NCBI RefSeq assembly: GCF_019933155.2 | Contig: NZ_CP082944.1 | Span: forward strand, 1,056,001 to 1,120,000 | Source: Metabacillus dongyingensis | GTDB lineage: Bacteria; Bacillota; Bacilli; Bacillales; Bacillaceae | DNA length: 64,000 nt | Direction: 5' to 3' | In this document: piece by piece, positions 20,116 through 30,543 of the stretch | Numbering within the stretch: position 1 is the first letter of the stretch | How the letters are laid out: each line of letters opens with the position of its first letter | Notes under the pieces: generated by a model | What the model was told of the DNA's origin: nothing | The model's database searches: none | Seen by the model: only the letters and a program-made list of their open reading frames with translations | Translations under genes and position numbers: made by a program

Positions 20116-23100
20116 CAGCCAGTGGACAGATGATCAATGGAAAGCGATCGTCTCAGGCGGGCAGGATATTCTTGTGGCAGCAGCTGCAGGATCAGGAAAA
20201 ACAGCGGTGCTCGTAGAGAGAATCATCCGCAAAATCATTTCTAAAGAAAATCCGGTCGATGTGGACCGGCTATTGGTCGCAACTTTCACGAATGCGTCTG
20301 CGGCAGAAATGAGAAACCGGATCGGGGAAGCACTTGAAAAAGCATTGAAGGAAAACCCCTCTTCCCTTCATTTGAGAAGACAGCTGTCCCTATTAAATCG
20401 GGCAGCGATTTCTACGCTGCATTCCTTCTGCTTGAATGTGGTGAGGAAGTACTATTACTTAATCGATTTGGATCCGGGCTTCCGGATTGCAGATGAAACA
20501 GAGGGACAGCTCCTGATTGATGAGGTGCTCGATGATATTTTTGAAGAACAATACAGCCTTGCAGATAATGATGCTTTTTTTGATCTAGTAGACCGCTATA
20601 CAACAGATAGAAGTGATACAGACCTGCAGACACTTATACGTGCACTCTATCAATTTTCACGTTCACATCCGAATCCTTCCATGTGGCTTGACGAGCTTGC
20701 AAAGATGTACAGCGAAGAAGAACGGCTTGAAAACCTGCCATTTTTCCCATATCTTACTGCAGATATATCCATGCAGCTTACAAGCAGTCTCGAAAAACTG
20801 CAGCGGGCGCTTGCACTGACTGAAAAACCTGGCGGCCCCGCTCCGCGTGCGGAAAATCTGACTGATGATATCAGACAGGTCCAGGAACTGATTGAAGTAA
20901 AGGATTCTTGGCAGGAACTGGCTGGGAAAATGGCGCTGACGTCATTTTCACGGGCAAAGGCATGCAGGGGTTCTGAATACAGCAAGGAATTGCTGGAACA
21001 GACTACAGCGCTGCGAAATTCAGCAAAAAAACAGATTGAACAGCTGCAGGAAGAGCTGTTTGGACGTTCTTATGAAAGCCATTTGCAGGATTTACGGGAA
21101 TTAAAACCTGTCATTGAAACACTTACAGGGCTTGTGAAGCTGTTTGGAGCACGATTTGATGAAATGAAAAAGCAAAAAGGAATTGTTGATTTCTCAGACC
21201 TTGAGCACTACTGCCTTCAAATTCTTGGAACACTTGATGAGCTTGGTCATCTGCAGGCAAGTGAAGCAGCTCTTGATTATCAAAATCAGTTTAAAGAGGT
21301 TCTTGTCGATGAGTATCAGGATACCAATCTCGTTCAGGAAACCATTCTCAAGCTGGTAACAAAAAGTGGTCCGGGAAACCTGTTTATGGTAGGGGATGTA
21401 AAACAATCAATCTACAGATTCCGTCTTGCTGAGCCGTTCTTATTTTTAAGCAAATATAAAACCTTCTCAAAAGAAGGACAGCACAGCGGCCTCCGCATCG
21501 ATTTATCTAAAAACTTCAGAAGCCGTTCAGAAGTAATCGACGGCACAAACTTTCTTTTCAAACAGCTGATGGGAGAGAAGGTTGGGGAAGTCGCATACGA
21601 CCTTGATGCTGAGCTGAAGCTTGGGGCATCTTATCCGGATTCTGAGAAAATGCGGGCTGAACTTCTGCTTATAAACCGCGGCAAAGATGAGGAAGAGGAC
21701 GATTCAGAGGATGATGCACCATTCCATCCCGAAGAACTTCAGACCGTTCAGCTTGAAGCAAGAGTCATGGCAAAGAAAATCCGCGGCATGATTCAGGATA
21801 AATTTCAGATTTATGACCGTAAAATCGGCGGAACCCGGAACATCACATACAGGGATGTTGTGATCCTGCTCCGCTCTATGCCATGGGCGCCCCAAATTAT
21901 TGAGGAGTTTAAGCAGGAAGGCATTCCTGTGTATGCCAACCTCTCAGGGGGCTATTTTGAAGCAACAGAAGTCGCTATTATGATGTCACTGCTTAAAGTG
22001 ATTGATAATCCATACCAGGATGTTCCGCTTGCATCCGTTTTAAGATCGCCTGTTGTTGGACTGAATACAAATGAACTGGCAATCATCCGGACGTATTCAA
22101 AAAAAGGCGCGTATTTTGAAGCGTTAAAAATTTTCTTAGCAGAAGCATCCATGGAAGACGCTGGACTCAGCAAAAGACTCCAGTCATTTTATAATCAGCT
22201 GCAAACATGGAGGGAACTCGCTCGCATGGGCTCAGTTTCCGAATTAATCTGGCAGCTGTACCGGGATACGAAATTTTTTAATTATGTCGGAGGAATGCCG
22301 GGCGGCAAGCAGCGGCAGGCAAATTTGCGGGCGCTTTATGACAGAGCCCGCCAGTATGAAGCAACAACCTTCAGAGGACTTTTTCGTTTCCTTCGCTTTA
22401 TAGAGCGCATGCAAGAGCGCGGTGATGACCTTGGTGCTGCAAGAGCTCTTGGAGAGCAGGAAGATGTGGTCAGGCTGATGACCATTCACAGCAGCAAAGG
22501 ACTGGAGTTTCCGGTCGTATTCGTTGCAGGGCTTGCAAGACAGTTTAATATGATGGATATGAATAAAAAATATTTGCTCGATAAGGAACTCGGATTTGCT
22601 ACGAAGCTGATTCAGCCGTCCCTTCGAATCAGCTACCCAACCTTGCCGCTCTCAGCCATGAAGAAAAAGATGAAAATTGAACTGCTGTCAGAAGAGCTCC
22701 GTGTTTTGTATGTTGCTTTAACACGGGCAAAAGAGAAACTTTTCTTAGTTGGCACTTTGAAAGACGCAGGAAAAACGCTGTCTGATTGGCAAAATTCAAT
22801 GACACAAGAGGAGTGGCTGCTCCCGGATTTTGAGCGGGCACAGGCTAAATCGTATCTTGACTGGATCGGTCCGGCATTAGTCCGGCACGCGGATGCAGAA
22901 AGGCTCAGGGAGAACAGCGAAGAGACTAGTCCTTTCATTCTGGATCACCCATCCAGGTGGGAAGTGAACGTAATGGATGAAGAGGAACTGTATGACAGTC
23001 AAAAAGAGGAGAAAAAGTACGATCAGGAAATGCTAAGTGCTTTGAAAAACCTTGAACCTGTTGCACAGCAGTCAGATTATCAAGATCAAATTAAAGCCCG

Positions 23101-23803
23101 GTTATCATGGACGTATCAGCATCAGTTTGCCACCGTATTCCGTTCCAAGCAATCTGTATCGGAAGTGAAAAGGCAGCAGGAATTTAGAGATGAATACAGT
23201 GATGAAACCATTCTGCGGACTCAGAAAGACACCTTTATGTTTGATCGTCCAAAATTCATGCAGAAAAAATCGCTCACGGCTGCAGAAAAAGGGACAGCTA
23301 TGCATGCTGTCATGCAGCAGCTCAACCTGAGAGAACCGGTAACGTCCAAAAATACCGATCAAAAAGTACAAGAACTAATCACAAAAGAAATTCTGACGAA
23401 AGAACAGGCTGGCAGCATTGAGATTGACTCCATTGTTCATTTTTTCCAGACGGATATCGGAAAAAGACTTCAAAAAGCAGACCGAATTGAGAGGGAGGTT
23501 CCCTTCAGTTATGCATTGCCTGCGGAAGAACTATATGAAGAAGCAATGGGTGAACATGTCTTGATTCAAGGGGTAATTGACTGTTTATTTGAAGACAAAG
23601 ATGGTGTTGTTTTGATAGATTACAAAACAGATGCCATTCATGGCAAGTATCCGGGAGGATTTCAGCAGGCACGTCCTATTTTAGCGAAACGCTACAGGGT
23701 TCAGCTTGATCTTTACGGAAAAGCCATTGAAAAAATAACGAAGAAACCTCTTTCATCAAAAATTCTTTACTTTTTTGATGGAGGAAATGTACTTGAAATA
23801 TAG
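20096..23803 (+). CDS. addA: ATP-dependent helicase/nuclease subunit A
   Basis: A 1235-residue UvrD/Rep-type helicase with a C-terminal nuclease domain. ATG 20096 follows GGGGGGGAAGAG and overlaps addB by 20 bp, which suggests translational coupling. Helicase motifs are [17 protein letters not shown] (motif I), LVDEYQDTN (motif II), [11 protein letters not shown] (motif III), [15 protein letters not shown] (motif V) and [12 protein letters not shown] (motif VI). The nuclease part has [24 protein letters not shown]. It drives 3'-5' unwinding and strand cutting in the AddAB complex. Confidence 0.97.
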   Translation: MIPKPSDSQWTDDQWKAIVSGGQDILVAAAAGSGKTAVLVERIIRKIISKENPVDVDRLLVATFTNASAAEMRNRIGEALEKALKENPSSLHLRRQLSLLNRAAISTLHSFCLNVVRKYYYLIDLDPGFRIADETEGQLLIDEVLDDIFEEQYSLADNDAFFDLVDRYTTDRSDTDLQTLIRALYQFSRSHPNPSMWLDELAKMYSEEERLENLPFFPYLTADISMQLTSSLEKLQRALALTEKPGGPAPRAENLTDDIRQVQELIEVKDSWQELAGKMALTSFSRAKACRGSEYSKELLEQTTALRNSAKKQIEQLQEELFGRSYESHLQDLRELKPVIETLTGLVKLFGARFDEMKKQKGIVDFSDLEHYCLQILGTLDELGHLQASEAALDYQNQFKEVLVDEYQDTNLVQETILKLVTKSGPGNLFMVGDVKQSIYRFRLAEPFLFLSKYKTFSKEGQHSGLRIDLSKNFRSRSEVIDGTNFLFKQLMGEKVGEVAYDLDAELKLGASYPDSEKMRAELLLINRGKDEEEDDSEDDAPFHPEELQTVQLEARVMAKKIRGMIQDKFQIYDRKIGGTRNITYRDVVILLRSMPWAPQIIEEFKQEGIPVYANLSGGYFEATEVAIMMSLLKVIDNPYQDVPLASVLRSPVVGLNTNELAIIRTYSKKGAYFEALKIFLAEASMEDAGLSKRLQSFYNQLQTWRELARMGSVSELIWQLYRDTKFFNYVGGMPGGKQRQANLRALYDRARQYEATTFRGLFRFLRFIERMQERGDDLGAARALGEQEDVVRLMTIHSSKGLEFPVVFVAGLARQFNMMDMNKKYLLDKELGFATKLIQPSLRISYPTLPLSAMKKKMKIELLSEELRVLYVALTRAKEKLFLVGTLKDAGKTLSDWQNSMTQEEWLLPDFERAQAKSYLDWIGPALVRHADAERLRENSEETSPFILDHPSRWEVNVMDEEELYDSQKEEKKYDQEMLSALKNLEPVAQQSDYQDQIKARLSWTYQHQFATVFRSKQSVSEVKRQQEFRDEYSDETILRTQKDTFMFDRPKFMQKKSLTAAEKGTAMHAVMQQLNLREPVTSKNTDQKVQELITKEILTKEQAGSIEIDSIVHFFQTDIGKRLQKADRIEREVPFSYALPAEELYEEAMGEHVLIQGVIDCLFEDKDGVVLIDYKTDAIHGKYPGGFQQARPILAKRYRVQLDLYGKAIEKITKKPLSSKILYFFDGGNVLEI

Positions 23804-23810
23804 CAAATGA

Positions 23811-23833
23811 GAAAGAAAGGCTTTTCTTTTTTA
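23811..23833 (+). terminator. Terminator after addA
   Basis: AAAGAAA and TTTCTTT arms around GGCT are followed by further T residues, eight bases after the stop codon. The AT-only stem is weak, so some read-through into sbcD is plausible. Confidence 0.55.
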
Positions 23834-23854
23834 TATTGAATATTTGATAGATTG

Positions 23855-23933
23855 GCTAGCGCAAGCGCCGGGCTTTCCGGTCAGAACGGCTCATCCGCAA
23901 ATGGCTGAGCTGACCAGGATGCTTGCGCTTTTC
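23855..23933 (+). repeat. Interspersed GC-rich repeat, copy 2
   Basis: A 79-bp block starts GCTAGCGCAAGCGCC and ends GGATGCTTGCGCTTTTC, so the ends can pair. Inner arms GGTCAG/CTGACC and GGCTCA/TGAGC add to a long stem. It shares its ends with the copies at 16471 and 23971 but not its middle. It may also act as a terminator for addA because TTTTC follows the stem. Confidence 0.65.
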
Positions 23934-23970
23934 TTAATAGATAAGAAAGTACAAATTTTTGCGCATTGAT

Positions 23971-24081
23971 GTCTAGCCGCATCGCCCAGCTCCTTGGCCA
24001 AAATAAATCCGGCAAAAAGTCAATCCAGGACTTTTCTGCCTGAAACTTATCTGTATGTCGGAGCTAAACGGGCGCTTGCAT
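23971..24081 (+). repeat. Interspersed GC-rich repeat, copy 3, in the sbcD leader
   Basis: It matches copy 1 over TCCAGGACTTTTCTG, CTTATCTG and GGAGCTAAACGGGCGCTTGC. It ends 24 bp before sbcD, just as copy 1 ends just before addB. Its 3' end has lost the GCGCTTTTC tail. Confidence 0.65.
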
Positions 24082-24105
24082 GAATAGAAAGGACGGGAAA
24101 TCTCT

Positions 24106-25287
24106 ATGCGGATTCTACACACAGCAGACTGGCATTTAGGCCGAACGCTTGAAGGGCGAAGCCGTCTGCGCGAGCAGGCCCAATTTTTAGACGAGCTTTC
24201 GCAGATCGTTATTGATGAAAAAGCGGATGCGGTCATTATGGCAGGAGATGCCTTTGATACCGTGAATCCTCCTGCAGCGGCGGAACAGCTCTTTTATGAA
24301 AGCATTTCGAGGCTTTCAGATATAGGCCGCCGTCCTGTCGTTGTGATAGCGGGCAACCATGACAACCCTGAACGGCTGCAGGCAGCTTCACCGCTTGCAG
24401 ATACACAGGGCATCCATCTGATTGGATACCCGGCCTCAGGCGTTATAACCGTTGATGTGCCGGCTGTCAATCAATCAATGATGATGGCGGCGCTTGCTTA
24501 CCCTTCAGAAGCAAGATTAAAAGAGGTGCTCTCAGACAGTCATGATGAAATTCTTTTGCGAAATTCCTATGATGAAAGAATAAGGGATTTATTCGCATAT
24601 ATGGCAGAGCAGTTCAGAAGTGATACAGTTAATCTGGCAATGAGTCATATATATGTAGCAGGGGGAAGCTCCACTGATTCTGAACGACCGATAGAAGTGG
24701 GAGGCGCATATACGGTAGCAGCTTCTAGTCTTCCTGAAAAAGCGCAGTATGTGGCGCTTGGGCATCTGCATCGTCCTCAGACTCTGAAGCGCGCGGGCAC
24801 AATGGCAAGATACTCAGGTTCGCCTCTTGCCTACAGTTTTTCAGAATCAGGCTATGCCAAATCGGTCTCTATTGTAGACATAGAGCCGGGAGGACAGGCT
24901 CAAGTTTCTGAAGTCTTGCTCTCAAGCGGAAAACCATTAGTGAAATGGAGAGCTAAAGAAGGCTTGCACCAGGTGCACCGGTGGCTGGATGAGGGAAAAG
25001 ATCAAAATGCCTGGATTGATTTAGAAGTCCATTTAAAAGATACGCTGTCACTTGAAGAGATTCATAGATTACGAAATTCTCACCCCGGTTTTGTGCATAT
25101 CCGACCTGTCTTTGAAAAAAACATACATGAACAAAGCCGGGAAAGCAGAGCGAATCTCCCTATAGATGAGCTTTTCGCCAAGTTTTATGAGCAGCAGACC
25201 GGGGGGGCACAGCCCGATCAGGAAACGATGAAACTCTTTCTGGACATGATTCACGATGAGCCCGAAGAAGAGGAGGACAAGGAATGA
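24106..25287 (+). CDS. sbcD: Nuclease SbcCD subunit D
   Basis: A 393-residue Mre11-type calcineurin-like phosphoesterase. Metal-binding motifs run in order: LHTADWHLG, MAGDAFDTV, AGNHDNPERL, MSHIYVAGG and LGHLHRPQ. The C-terminal capping domain follows. SbcD is the nuclease that opens hairpins and protein-blocked ends with the SbcC ATPase. RBS AAAGGACGGG precedes the ATG. The stop overlaps the start of sbcC by 4 bp (ATGA), so the subunits are coupled. Confidence 0.97.
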   Translation: MRILHTADWHLGRTLEGRSRLREQAQFLDELSQIVIDEKADAVIMAGDAFDTVNPPAAAEQLFYESISRLSDIGRRPVVVIAGNHDNPERLQAASPLADTQGIHLIGYPASGVITVDVPAVNQSMMMAALAYPSEARLKEVLSDSHDEILLRNSYDERIRDLFAYMAEQFRSDTVNLAMSHIYVAGGSSTDSERPIEVGGAYTVAASSLPEKAQYVALGHLHRPQTLKRAGTMARYSGSPLAYSFSESGYAKSVSIVDIEPGGQAQVSEVLLSSGKPLVKWRAKEGLHQVHRWLDEGKDQNAWIDLEVHLKDTLSLEEIHRLRNSHPGFVHIRPVFEKNIHEQSRESRANLPIDELFAKFYEQQTGGAQPDQETMKLFLDMIHDEPEEEEDKE

Positions 25288-28200
25288 AGCCAATATCCCT
25301 TACCATTTCAGGATTGCACAGTTTTAGAGAAAAGCAGGTTATTGACTTCAGTTCTCTTTGCGAAGGCGGCGTGTTTGGCATATTCGGCCCGACAGGCAGC
25401 GGAAAATCCTCTATTCTTGATGCGATGACACTTGCTTTGTACGGAAAAGTAGAGCGGGCAGCCAATAACACTCAGGGAATTTTAAATCATGCGGAGAATG
25501 CCATTCACGTATCTTTTACATTTGAACTTGAGAATGCAAGCAGCTCCAGGCGATATTCTGTTGAACGAATGTTTAAGCGCACGGATGAGCAGCGTGTTAA
25601 AACTTCGCTTTGCCGCATCATGGAGCATACCGAAGAAAGCGTAGTTCTTGCTGATAAAGCGGCAGAAGTAAATGAAAAAGTGTATGATCTTCTTGGTCTG
25701 ACAATTGATGATTTCACAAGAGCGGTCGTTCTTCCTCAAGGAAAATTTGCTGAATTCCTGTCCTTAAAGGGAGCGGAAAGAAGGCAGATGCTGCAGCGTT
25801 TGTTTCATTTAGAGCAGTATGGGGATGAGCTCGTTAAAAAGCTCAGAAAAAGATTGCTGCATGCCAAAGGGAAGCAAAACGAACTGACAGCTGAACAGGC
25901 GGGGCTTGGAGATGCTTCAAGTGAAGCAGTTAATCTTGCTGAACAAGAGCTGCAAGGGGCAAATATACTTTTTGAAAAAAGACAAAAAGAATACGATCAA
26001 ACACTCAAACAATATGAAGAGTACGAAGAAGTGTGGCAGCTTCAGCTTGAAAAGGGAGAGTATGAAAGCATACAGTCAGGCCTTGAGGAGCAAAAAACTG
26101 ACATTGCGGCGCTGTTGGATCGTCTGGAAGCTGCGGAGAAAGCGGACTACGTCAAGCCATATGCAGAGGCGCTTCAATCAGCTGAACAAGAAAAGAACAA
26201 CAGCAGTACACAAATGAAAGAACTGCAGCAAGTCCTTATGCAGCACAAGAACCGCTATGCAAAAATAGTGAACTCCTATGAGCAAGTACGTGAAAAGAAA
26301 GCTGCAGAAGAACCCATTTTAGTGGCGAGAAAAGAACAGCTATTGCAGCTTAGGGAGTTGGAGAAAGACCTAAAAAATGAATTGACTTTCATTAAGGAAT
26401 TGACGGAAAAGGCTAATGAGGCATCGAAAGATCTAAAGCAGCGGGAAGAAGCAGCGGAGCGGGCAAATGAATTATTGAAAAAAGCGCTTGAAAAGCAAAA
26501 GGCGCTAAAAGACCAAATAGATCAGAATACTGTTACTGTTCAAGAGAGAGAACAAATACGGATGGCATCCGAGCAAAGGTTTCACCTCGCTAATACGGAG
26601 GCATCCTTAGCTGAGTGGAGGAAGAGAGCGGATAAAAAAGAGGCTCTTGTCAAGCATGCAGAAGAACAGCTGAGGGACACAAGACAGAAGCACGAGGCTT
26701 GTGGCACTAAAATAAAGGAATGCTACGGTGAAGTGCAGCAATTTTATCATAGAAGCTGCGAGCTTCTTAACGTGCATCAACATCAGGCTGAAATACGCAA
26801 ACGGCGCCTTTTGGATGAAAAAAACAAAGCTGAAAAACAGCGTGATCAGAAAATGGCGGCTGAGCTTGCAAAACATCTTTCACATGGCGATCCCTGTCCG
26901 GTATGCGGCTCGTCCCATCATCCGGAGCCTGCCAAAGAGACGGATCTATTAGAAATATCAGGTTCACTGGTTGAGGAGCTTGAAAAGAAAACAGCTGAAG
27001 ATGCAGCAATCAGCGCGCATCTTCAGCACTTAAAAGAAAAATGGGAAGAACTCTCAAGAGAAATGATTTCTGCCTGTCCCTTTTTGTCGGAGATGGTTGT
27101 TTCTTTAAATGAAGAAGAGAACCAGGATATTGATCCCCATACGGAATATAAAGCGCTGAACCAGGATTTTCTGCAAACGAAAGAACGGTTTCAAAAGCTT
27201 CAAAGCATCGAAAGAGAATGGCAGGAGAAAATCAATCATAACCTTTATACTCATAAGAACAATGAAGAAGATTTAAAGGAATTGAATGAAAAGCATGGTC
27301 AAATTGAGTCAGAATATCTTGCCGGACTTGAAAAATGGAACGGGCAGTTCAGCGGGCTCTCCTTTCTGCAGGCAGAAGAAAAGCAGCGGCAGATCAGTGA
27401 AAAGGATGCTGTTCTTGAAGACCTGAAAGCAAGAGTGAAAATAAGCGTTCAATTTATTGAAGAAAAAGAGAAGCAAATCAAACAGCTGGAGCACGAAGCC
27501 CAGCAAATCAAAAACACTCAGATAGAGCTTTCAGCTTCGGTTCAAAATAGGCAGCAGGCAGCAGACGAGAAGCAGAAAAGGCTGAATCAAGAGACAGTAA
27601 ACGGTGACATTGCCTCCTTGCTCCAAGAAACAGAGCGTACATTAGAAGAGCTTGTTCAAAAGGAAAAAAATCTTTACAAAGAGTGGCAGACTGCCCTGCA
27701 GGATGTTCAAAAGGCTGAAAGCAGCAGCCATGCAGCAGAGAAGGCATTTGAACATGCAGAGCTGCGTTTTGCCCAGTCTAAAGCGAAATGGGATCAGGTA
27801 AAGCAAGCGACTCCATTCGCAGATATTGAAGCTGCTGTGAAAGCACTGGTTTCATCTGCAGAGAAACAGAAAATGAAAGATGAAATTGATTCCTATCAGG
27901 ATAAAAAGAAACAAGTACTGGCAGACTTAAAACGTGTAGAAACAAAATTGAATCATCGTTCCGTCAGCCTTGAAAAATGGACAGACATTAAGCAGCTCAA
28001 GTCTGAAAGCAAGGCACAGATTGACCTTGCAGCGGAAGAAAAAGGAGCTGCAGCAAAAGCATTGCAGCTGCTGAAAGAGAAACATAAACGCTTTATGGAA
28101 ATAGAAGAAAAGCGTGTGGAACTTGACAGCCTTGCCGCGCGTCTTGAAAAACTACAATCTGTCTTTAAGGGCAACGGCTTTGTGGAATTTTTGGCAGAAG

Positions 28201-28643
28201 AACAGCTTCACCTGGTAGCAGAGGACGCTTCCGAACGTTTAGGACAATTGACGAGACAGCGTTATGCCATTGAAGTAGATTCGGGCGGCGGCTTTATTAT
28301 GAGAGATGATGCAAATGGGGGAGTGAGGCGTCCTGTATCAAGCTTATCCGGCGGAGAAACGTTCTTGACTTCGCTTGCTCTTGCCTTGTCCTTATCCTCT
28401 CAAATCCAGCTGAGAGGGGAATATCCGCTTCAGTTCTTCTTCTTGGACGAAGGATTTGGGACTCTTGATGGGGAGCTGCTTGAAACGGTAATATCAGCCC
28501 TTGAAAAGCTGCAGTCTGACAATCTTGCTGTAGGCGTCATCAGCCATGTCCAGGAGCTTCGTGCCAGATTGCCGAGGAAGCTTATTGTAATGCCTGCTGA
28601 GCCGACTGGAAATGGAACAAGCGTATTGCTTGAAGTGATGTAG
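25284..28643 (+). CDS. sbcC: Nuclease SbcCD subunit C
   Basis: A 1119-residue SMC/Rad50-like ATPase. The N-terminal Walker A is FGPTGSGKSSILDAM. Two long coiled coils flank the zinc hook CPVCGSSHHP near residue 536. The C-terminal lobe has the signature SSLSGGETFLTSLALALS and Walker B LQFFFLDEGFGTLD. SbcC tethers DNA ends and gates SbcD. It is co-transcribed with sbcD through the ATGA overlap and followed by yisB after 15 bp. Confidence 0.97.
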   Translation: MKPISLTISGLHSFREKQVIDFSSLCEGGVFGIFGPTGSGKSSILDAMTLALYGKVERAANNTQGILNHAENAIHVSFTFELENASSSRRYSVERMFKRTDEQRVKTSLCRIMEHTEESVVLADKAAEVNEKVYDLLGLTIDDFTRAVVLPQGKFAEFLSLKGAERRQMLQRLFHLEQYGDELVKKLRKRLLHAKGKQNELTAEQAGLGDASSEAVNLAEQELQGANILFEKRQKEYDQTLKQYEEYEEVWQLQLEKGEYESIQSGLEEQKTDIAALLDRLEAAEKADYVKPYAEALQSAEQEKNNSSTQMKELQQVLMQHKNRYAKIVNSYEQVREKKAAEEPILVARKEQLLQLRELEKDLKNELTFIKELTEKANEASKDLKQREEAAERANELLKKALEKQKALKDQIDQNTVTVQEREQIRMASEQRFHLANTEASLAEWRKRADKKEALVKHAEEQLRDTRQKHEACGTKIKECYGEVQQFYHRSCELLNVHQHQAEIRKRRLLDEKNKAEKQRDQKMAAELAKHLSHGDPCPVCGSSHHPEPAKETDLLEISGSLVEELEKKTAEDAAISAHLQHLKEKWEELSREMISACPFLSEMVVSLNEEENQDIDPHTEYKALNQDFLQTKERFQKLQSIEREWQEKINHNLYTHKNNEEDLKELNEKHGQIESEYLAGLEKWNGQFSGLSFLQAEEKQRQISEKDAVLEDLKARVKISVQFIEEKEKQIKQLEHEAQQIKNTQIELSASVQNRQQAADEKQKRLNQETVNGDIASLLQETERTLEELVQKEKNLYKEWQTALQDVQKAESSSHAAEKAFEHAELRFAQSKAKWDQVKQATPFADIEAAVKALVSSAEKQKMKDEIDSYQDKKKQVLADLKRVETKLNHRSVSLEKWTDIKQLKSESKAQIDLAAEEKGAAAKALQLLKEKHKRFMEIEEKRVELDSLAARLEKLQSVFKGNGFVEFLAEEQLHLVAEDASERLGQLTRQRYAIEVDSGGGFIMRDDANGGVRRPVSSLSGGETFLTSLALALSLSSQIQLRGEYPLQFFFLDEGFGTLDGELLETVISALEKLQSDNLAVGVISHVQELRARLPRKLIVMPAEPTGNGTSVLLEVM

Positions 28644-28658
28644 GGATAAAAAGGATGG

Positions 28659-28967
28659 ATGGATATGGCGAAAAAAGGGCCGGGAACATGCGAGCTATGC
28701 CGACGGCAGGATGTAGAAACGACAGAACATCATTTAACTCCAAAAGAAAAAGGCGGGACCTTTTTGCCGACAGCACAGCTCTGCATACCGTGCCACAAGC
28801 AAATCCATGCTTTGTATACCAATGATGAGCTTGCCATTCGCCTGAATACAATAACAGAACTAAGGAATGACCCTAAACTTGCAAGCTATGTAAAATGGAT
28901 CCGCAAGCAGCCTTCTTCAAGACTTGTCAGGACTAAAAAATCAAATGAGCGGAAGAAAAGAATATAA
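28659..28967 (+). CDS. yisB: HNH-like zinc-ribbon protein, YisB
   Basis: A 102-residue basic protein. CELCRR and CIPCHKQIHALY form a four-cysteine zinc site, and TEHHLTPKEKGG between them supplies an HNH-type histidine pair, so a small HNH nuclease fold is likely. ATG 28665 is an alternative start. The basic tail (RTKKSNERKKRI) could contact DNA. It lies directly after sbcC, as in B. subtilis, so a DNA-repair link is plausible but not shown. Confidence 0.83.
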   Translation: MDMAKKGPGTCELCRRQDVETTEHHLTPKEKGGTFLPTAQLCIPCHKQIHALYTNDELAIRLNTITELRNDPKLASYVKWIRKQPSSRLVRTKKSNERKKRI

Positions 28968-28971
28968 AATG

Positions 28972-29005
28972 AAAATGACGTGCTGTCTAATAGGCACGTC
29001 ATTTT
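28972..29005. terminator. Bidirectional terminator between yisB and gerPF
   Basis: AAAATGACGTGC and GCACGTCATTTT are perfect 12-base arms around a ten-base loop. It serves the convergent sbcDC-yisB and gerP transcripts and reaches the gerPF stop codon. Confidence 0.85.
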
Positions 29006-29222
29006 AGTTATTTCCAACAATATTTTGATCATTTAAATCAGGATCGATTGAATTCGTAGCACTTACAATATTATTTACGATGATAAAGTCACCTGTATTT
29101 CCCCCGCCAGAACCTGATGAAGACTTTGATGAACTCTTAGGAGAAAGATAAAACGAGTCACCGAAGTTTACAACACCGCCTCCGACAGAATTAATGCAGA
29201 TAGGACCAATAATAGCTGGCAT
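29004..29222 (-). CDS. gerPF: Spore germination protein GerPF
   Basis: A 72-residue GerPA/GerPF-family protein: MPAIIGPICINSVGGGVVNFGDSF leads, a serine/glycine-rich linker follows, and the end is TNSIDPDLNDQNIVGN. GerP proteins form or organise the inner spore coat so that germinants can pass through. It is the last gene of the minus-strand gerPABCDEF operon. It resembles gerPA at both ends (MPAI N-terminus, D-D-x-I near the C-terminus), which points to an old duplication. Confidence 0.93.
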   Translation of the reverse strand: MPAIIGPICINSVGGGVVNFGDSFYLSPKSSSKSSSGSGGGNTGDFIIVNNIVSATNSIDPDLNDQNIVGNN

Positions 29223-29266
29223 GAACGAACATCCTTTGGCTTTCTGTCATATTCACAGTCTATGCA

Positions 29267-29653
29267 TTAAGGCTGTTTACGTTCATTCCCGCTCAGCAAT
29301 TGTCTGATGTGCTTCACACGTGTTTCAGCTGAGATCGTGTTTGTGGAACCGAATTGAACAACAGCAGATGATGAAATAGATATTACTTTAACTGCCTCAA
29401 CTTTAATGGTTGGATTTTCATGATGAAAAGAGGTCTGAATCTTTTCTGTGATCAGAGGTTTTGGCAAAAGCTCCGAGTAAAAGCTGTATTGCTTTAAGTC
29501 ACCCTCGTTTCCCAAAAAGATTTCTGCCTCCCTTTGCACGGCATAGACGTTAGTTCGCGGAACGATATCTACACTGTCTCCGATCTGAAAAAGCGAACTG
29601 ATCCCGATGGAGTTAACATACGCCTTGTTAACTATAGATAATCGATTGATCAT
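29267..29653 (-). CDS. gerPE: Spore germination protein GerPE
   Basis: A 128-residue protein with the order and length expected of GerPE. It has two stretches of the GerP type: VNSIGISSLFQIGDSVDI near the start and VEAVKVISISSSAVVQFGSTN further on, resembling the short repeat seen in GerPB and GerPD. It lies between gerPD (6-bp gap) and gerPF and is probably part of the spore-coat germinant-access complex. Confidence 0.92.
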   Translation of the reverse strand: MINRLSIVNKAYVNSIGISSLFQIGDSVDIVPRTNVYAVQREAEIFLGNEGDLKQYSFYSELLPKPLITEKIQTSFHHENPTIKVEAVKVISISSSAVVQFGSTNTISAETRVKHIRQLLSGNERKQP

Positions 29654-29659
29654 TGCGGC

Positions 29660-29836
29660 TTATTGCGGTGCAAGAGGAACAAATGGACCTATAATCAATG
29701 ATTCAGGCGGCGTATCAAAAACCGATGACAATGTAATGCAGTTCACATCGCCAATAAGGAAGACGCTGGAACTTGCAACAGCGGCCACTTGGATGGCACC
29801 AACTGAAAGTTCTTTATTTACTACGTTAAAATTCAT
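29660..29836 (-). CDS. gerPD: Spore germination protein GerPD (short)
   Basis: This 58-codon gene is easily missed because of its size. The ATG at 29836 overlaps the gerPC stop by 4 bp. The protein begins MNFNVVNKELSVGAIQVAAV, continues with ASSSVFLIGDVNCITLSS and ends GPFVPLAPQ. The length equals that of B. subtilis GerPD, and the end (GPFVPLAP) is shared with GerPB of this operon. It completes the six-gene gerP set. Confidence 0.9.
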   Translation of the reverse strand: MNFNVVNKELSVGAIQVAAVASSSVFLIGDVNCITLSSVFDTPPESLIIGPFVPLAPQ

Positions 29837-30459
29837 GAGTTGCTGTCGACCCCTTCTTTTGGCAGGGCTTGGATAAAGTGCGTAATGGAACGCTCCACAT
29901 CCTGCTTTACTTTAGATGTAATATCCTCAATTAACGCGCTGACAGGCACGGCTTCATCATATGTTCTTTGTTTTAAGTAGTATCTGATCCGGCTGTCAAT
30001 TTGCTTGCGGATATCCTCAATGATAAATTCCTTATGCGCATTATCAAGCTCATAGCTATATTGTGCAGCGAGCTGTTCAATATATTTGACGCAGTCTTCG
30101 TTCAGAAAAGCAAGCAGCCTAGCCTGAACAGCTTCAAATATTTCTTCCTCGCGCTTCGTGTTATTTACTTGGTTAACTTGAAGTCCTCTTTGATCCACCT
30201 CAAAGTTTTCAATTTGATCAGGGACAGTTGGATTAAGTCCTATATTTAATGTGCCTTCCAGCGTTTCTACTTTTAATTGATCAAATTTATACTCTATTTT
30301 TTCAATTGTTGTACTAGGGCGCTTTTTCAATTCTTCTATTTCGTCCATCATGGCGGAAACAGCGGATTCAAGTTTTTTGATTTTCTGATCCTGAGCCTGA
30401 ACAATTCCGTATAAATGCTGCACACACTGCACCATTGATTGATCATAGTACAATTTCAT
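29833..30459 (-). CDS. gerPC: Spore germination protein GerPC
   Basis: A 208-residue protein with an N-terminal coiled coil (YGIVQAQDQKIKKLESAVSAM and the Glu-rich stretch after it). A central beta-rich part has FDQLKVETLEGTLNIGL, and the C-terminal half is helical. The ATG at 30459 follows AAGCGGGGTGA. GerPC is the largest GerP protein. It is in order between gerPB and gerPD and overlaps gerPD by 4 bp, so translation is likely coupled. Confidence 0.93.
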   Translation of the reverse strand: MKLYYDQSMVQCVQHLYGIVQAQDQKIKKLESAVSAMMDEIEELKKRPSTTIEKIEYKFDQLKVETLEGTLNIGLNPTVPDQIENFEVDQRGLQVNQVNNTKREEEIFEAVQARLLAFLNEDCVKYIEQLAAQYSYELDNAHKEFIIEDIRKQIDSRIRYYLKQRTYDEAVPVSALIEDITSKVKQDVERSITHFIQALPKEGVDSNS

Positions 30460-30543
30460 TCACCCCGCTTATAAAATCACGTACATAGTATCTAGATTTA
30501 TTTATATGCACCGTACTAATAATGGGTGAATGCCTATGCCGGA

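Noticed and set aside
26607..26876. Antisense frames over sbcC, addA, addB and other large genes
   Set aside because: They lie opposite well-supported genes and have no RBS or recognisable domain. I treat all such frames as shadows.
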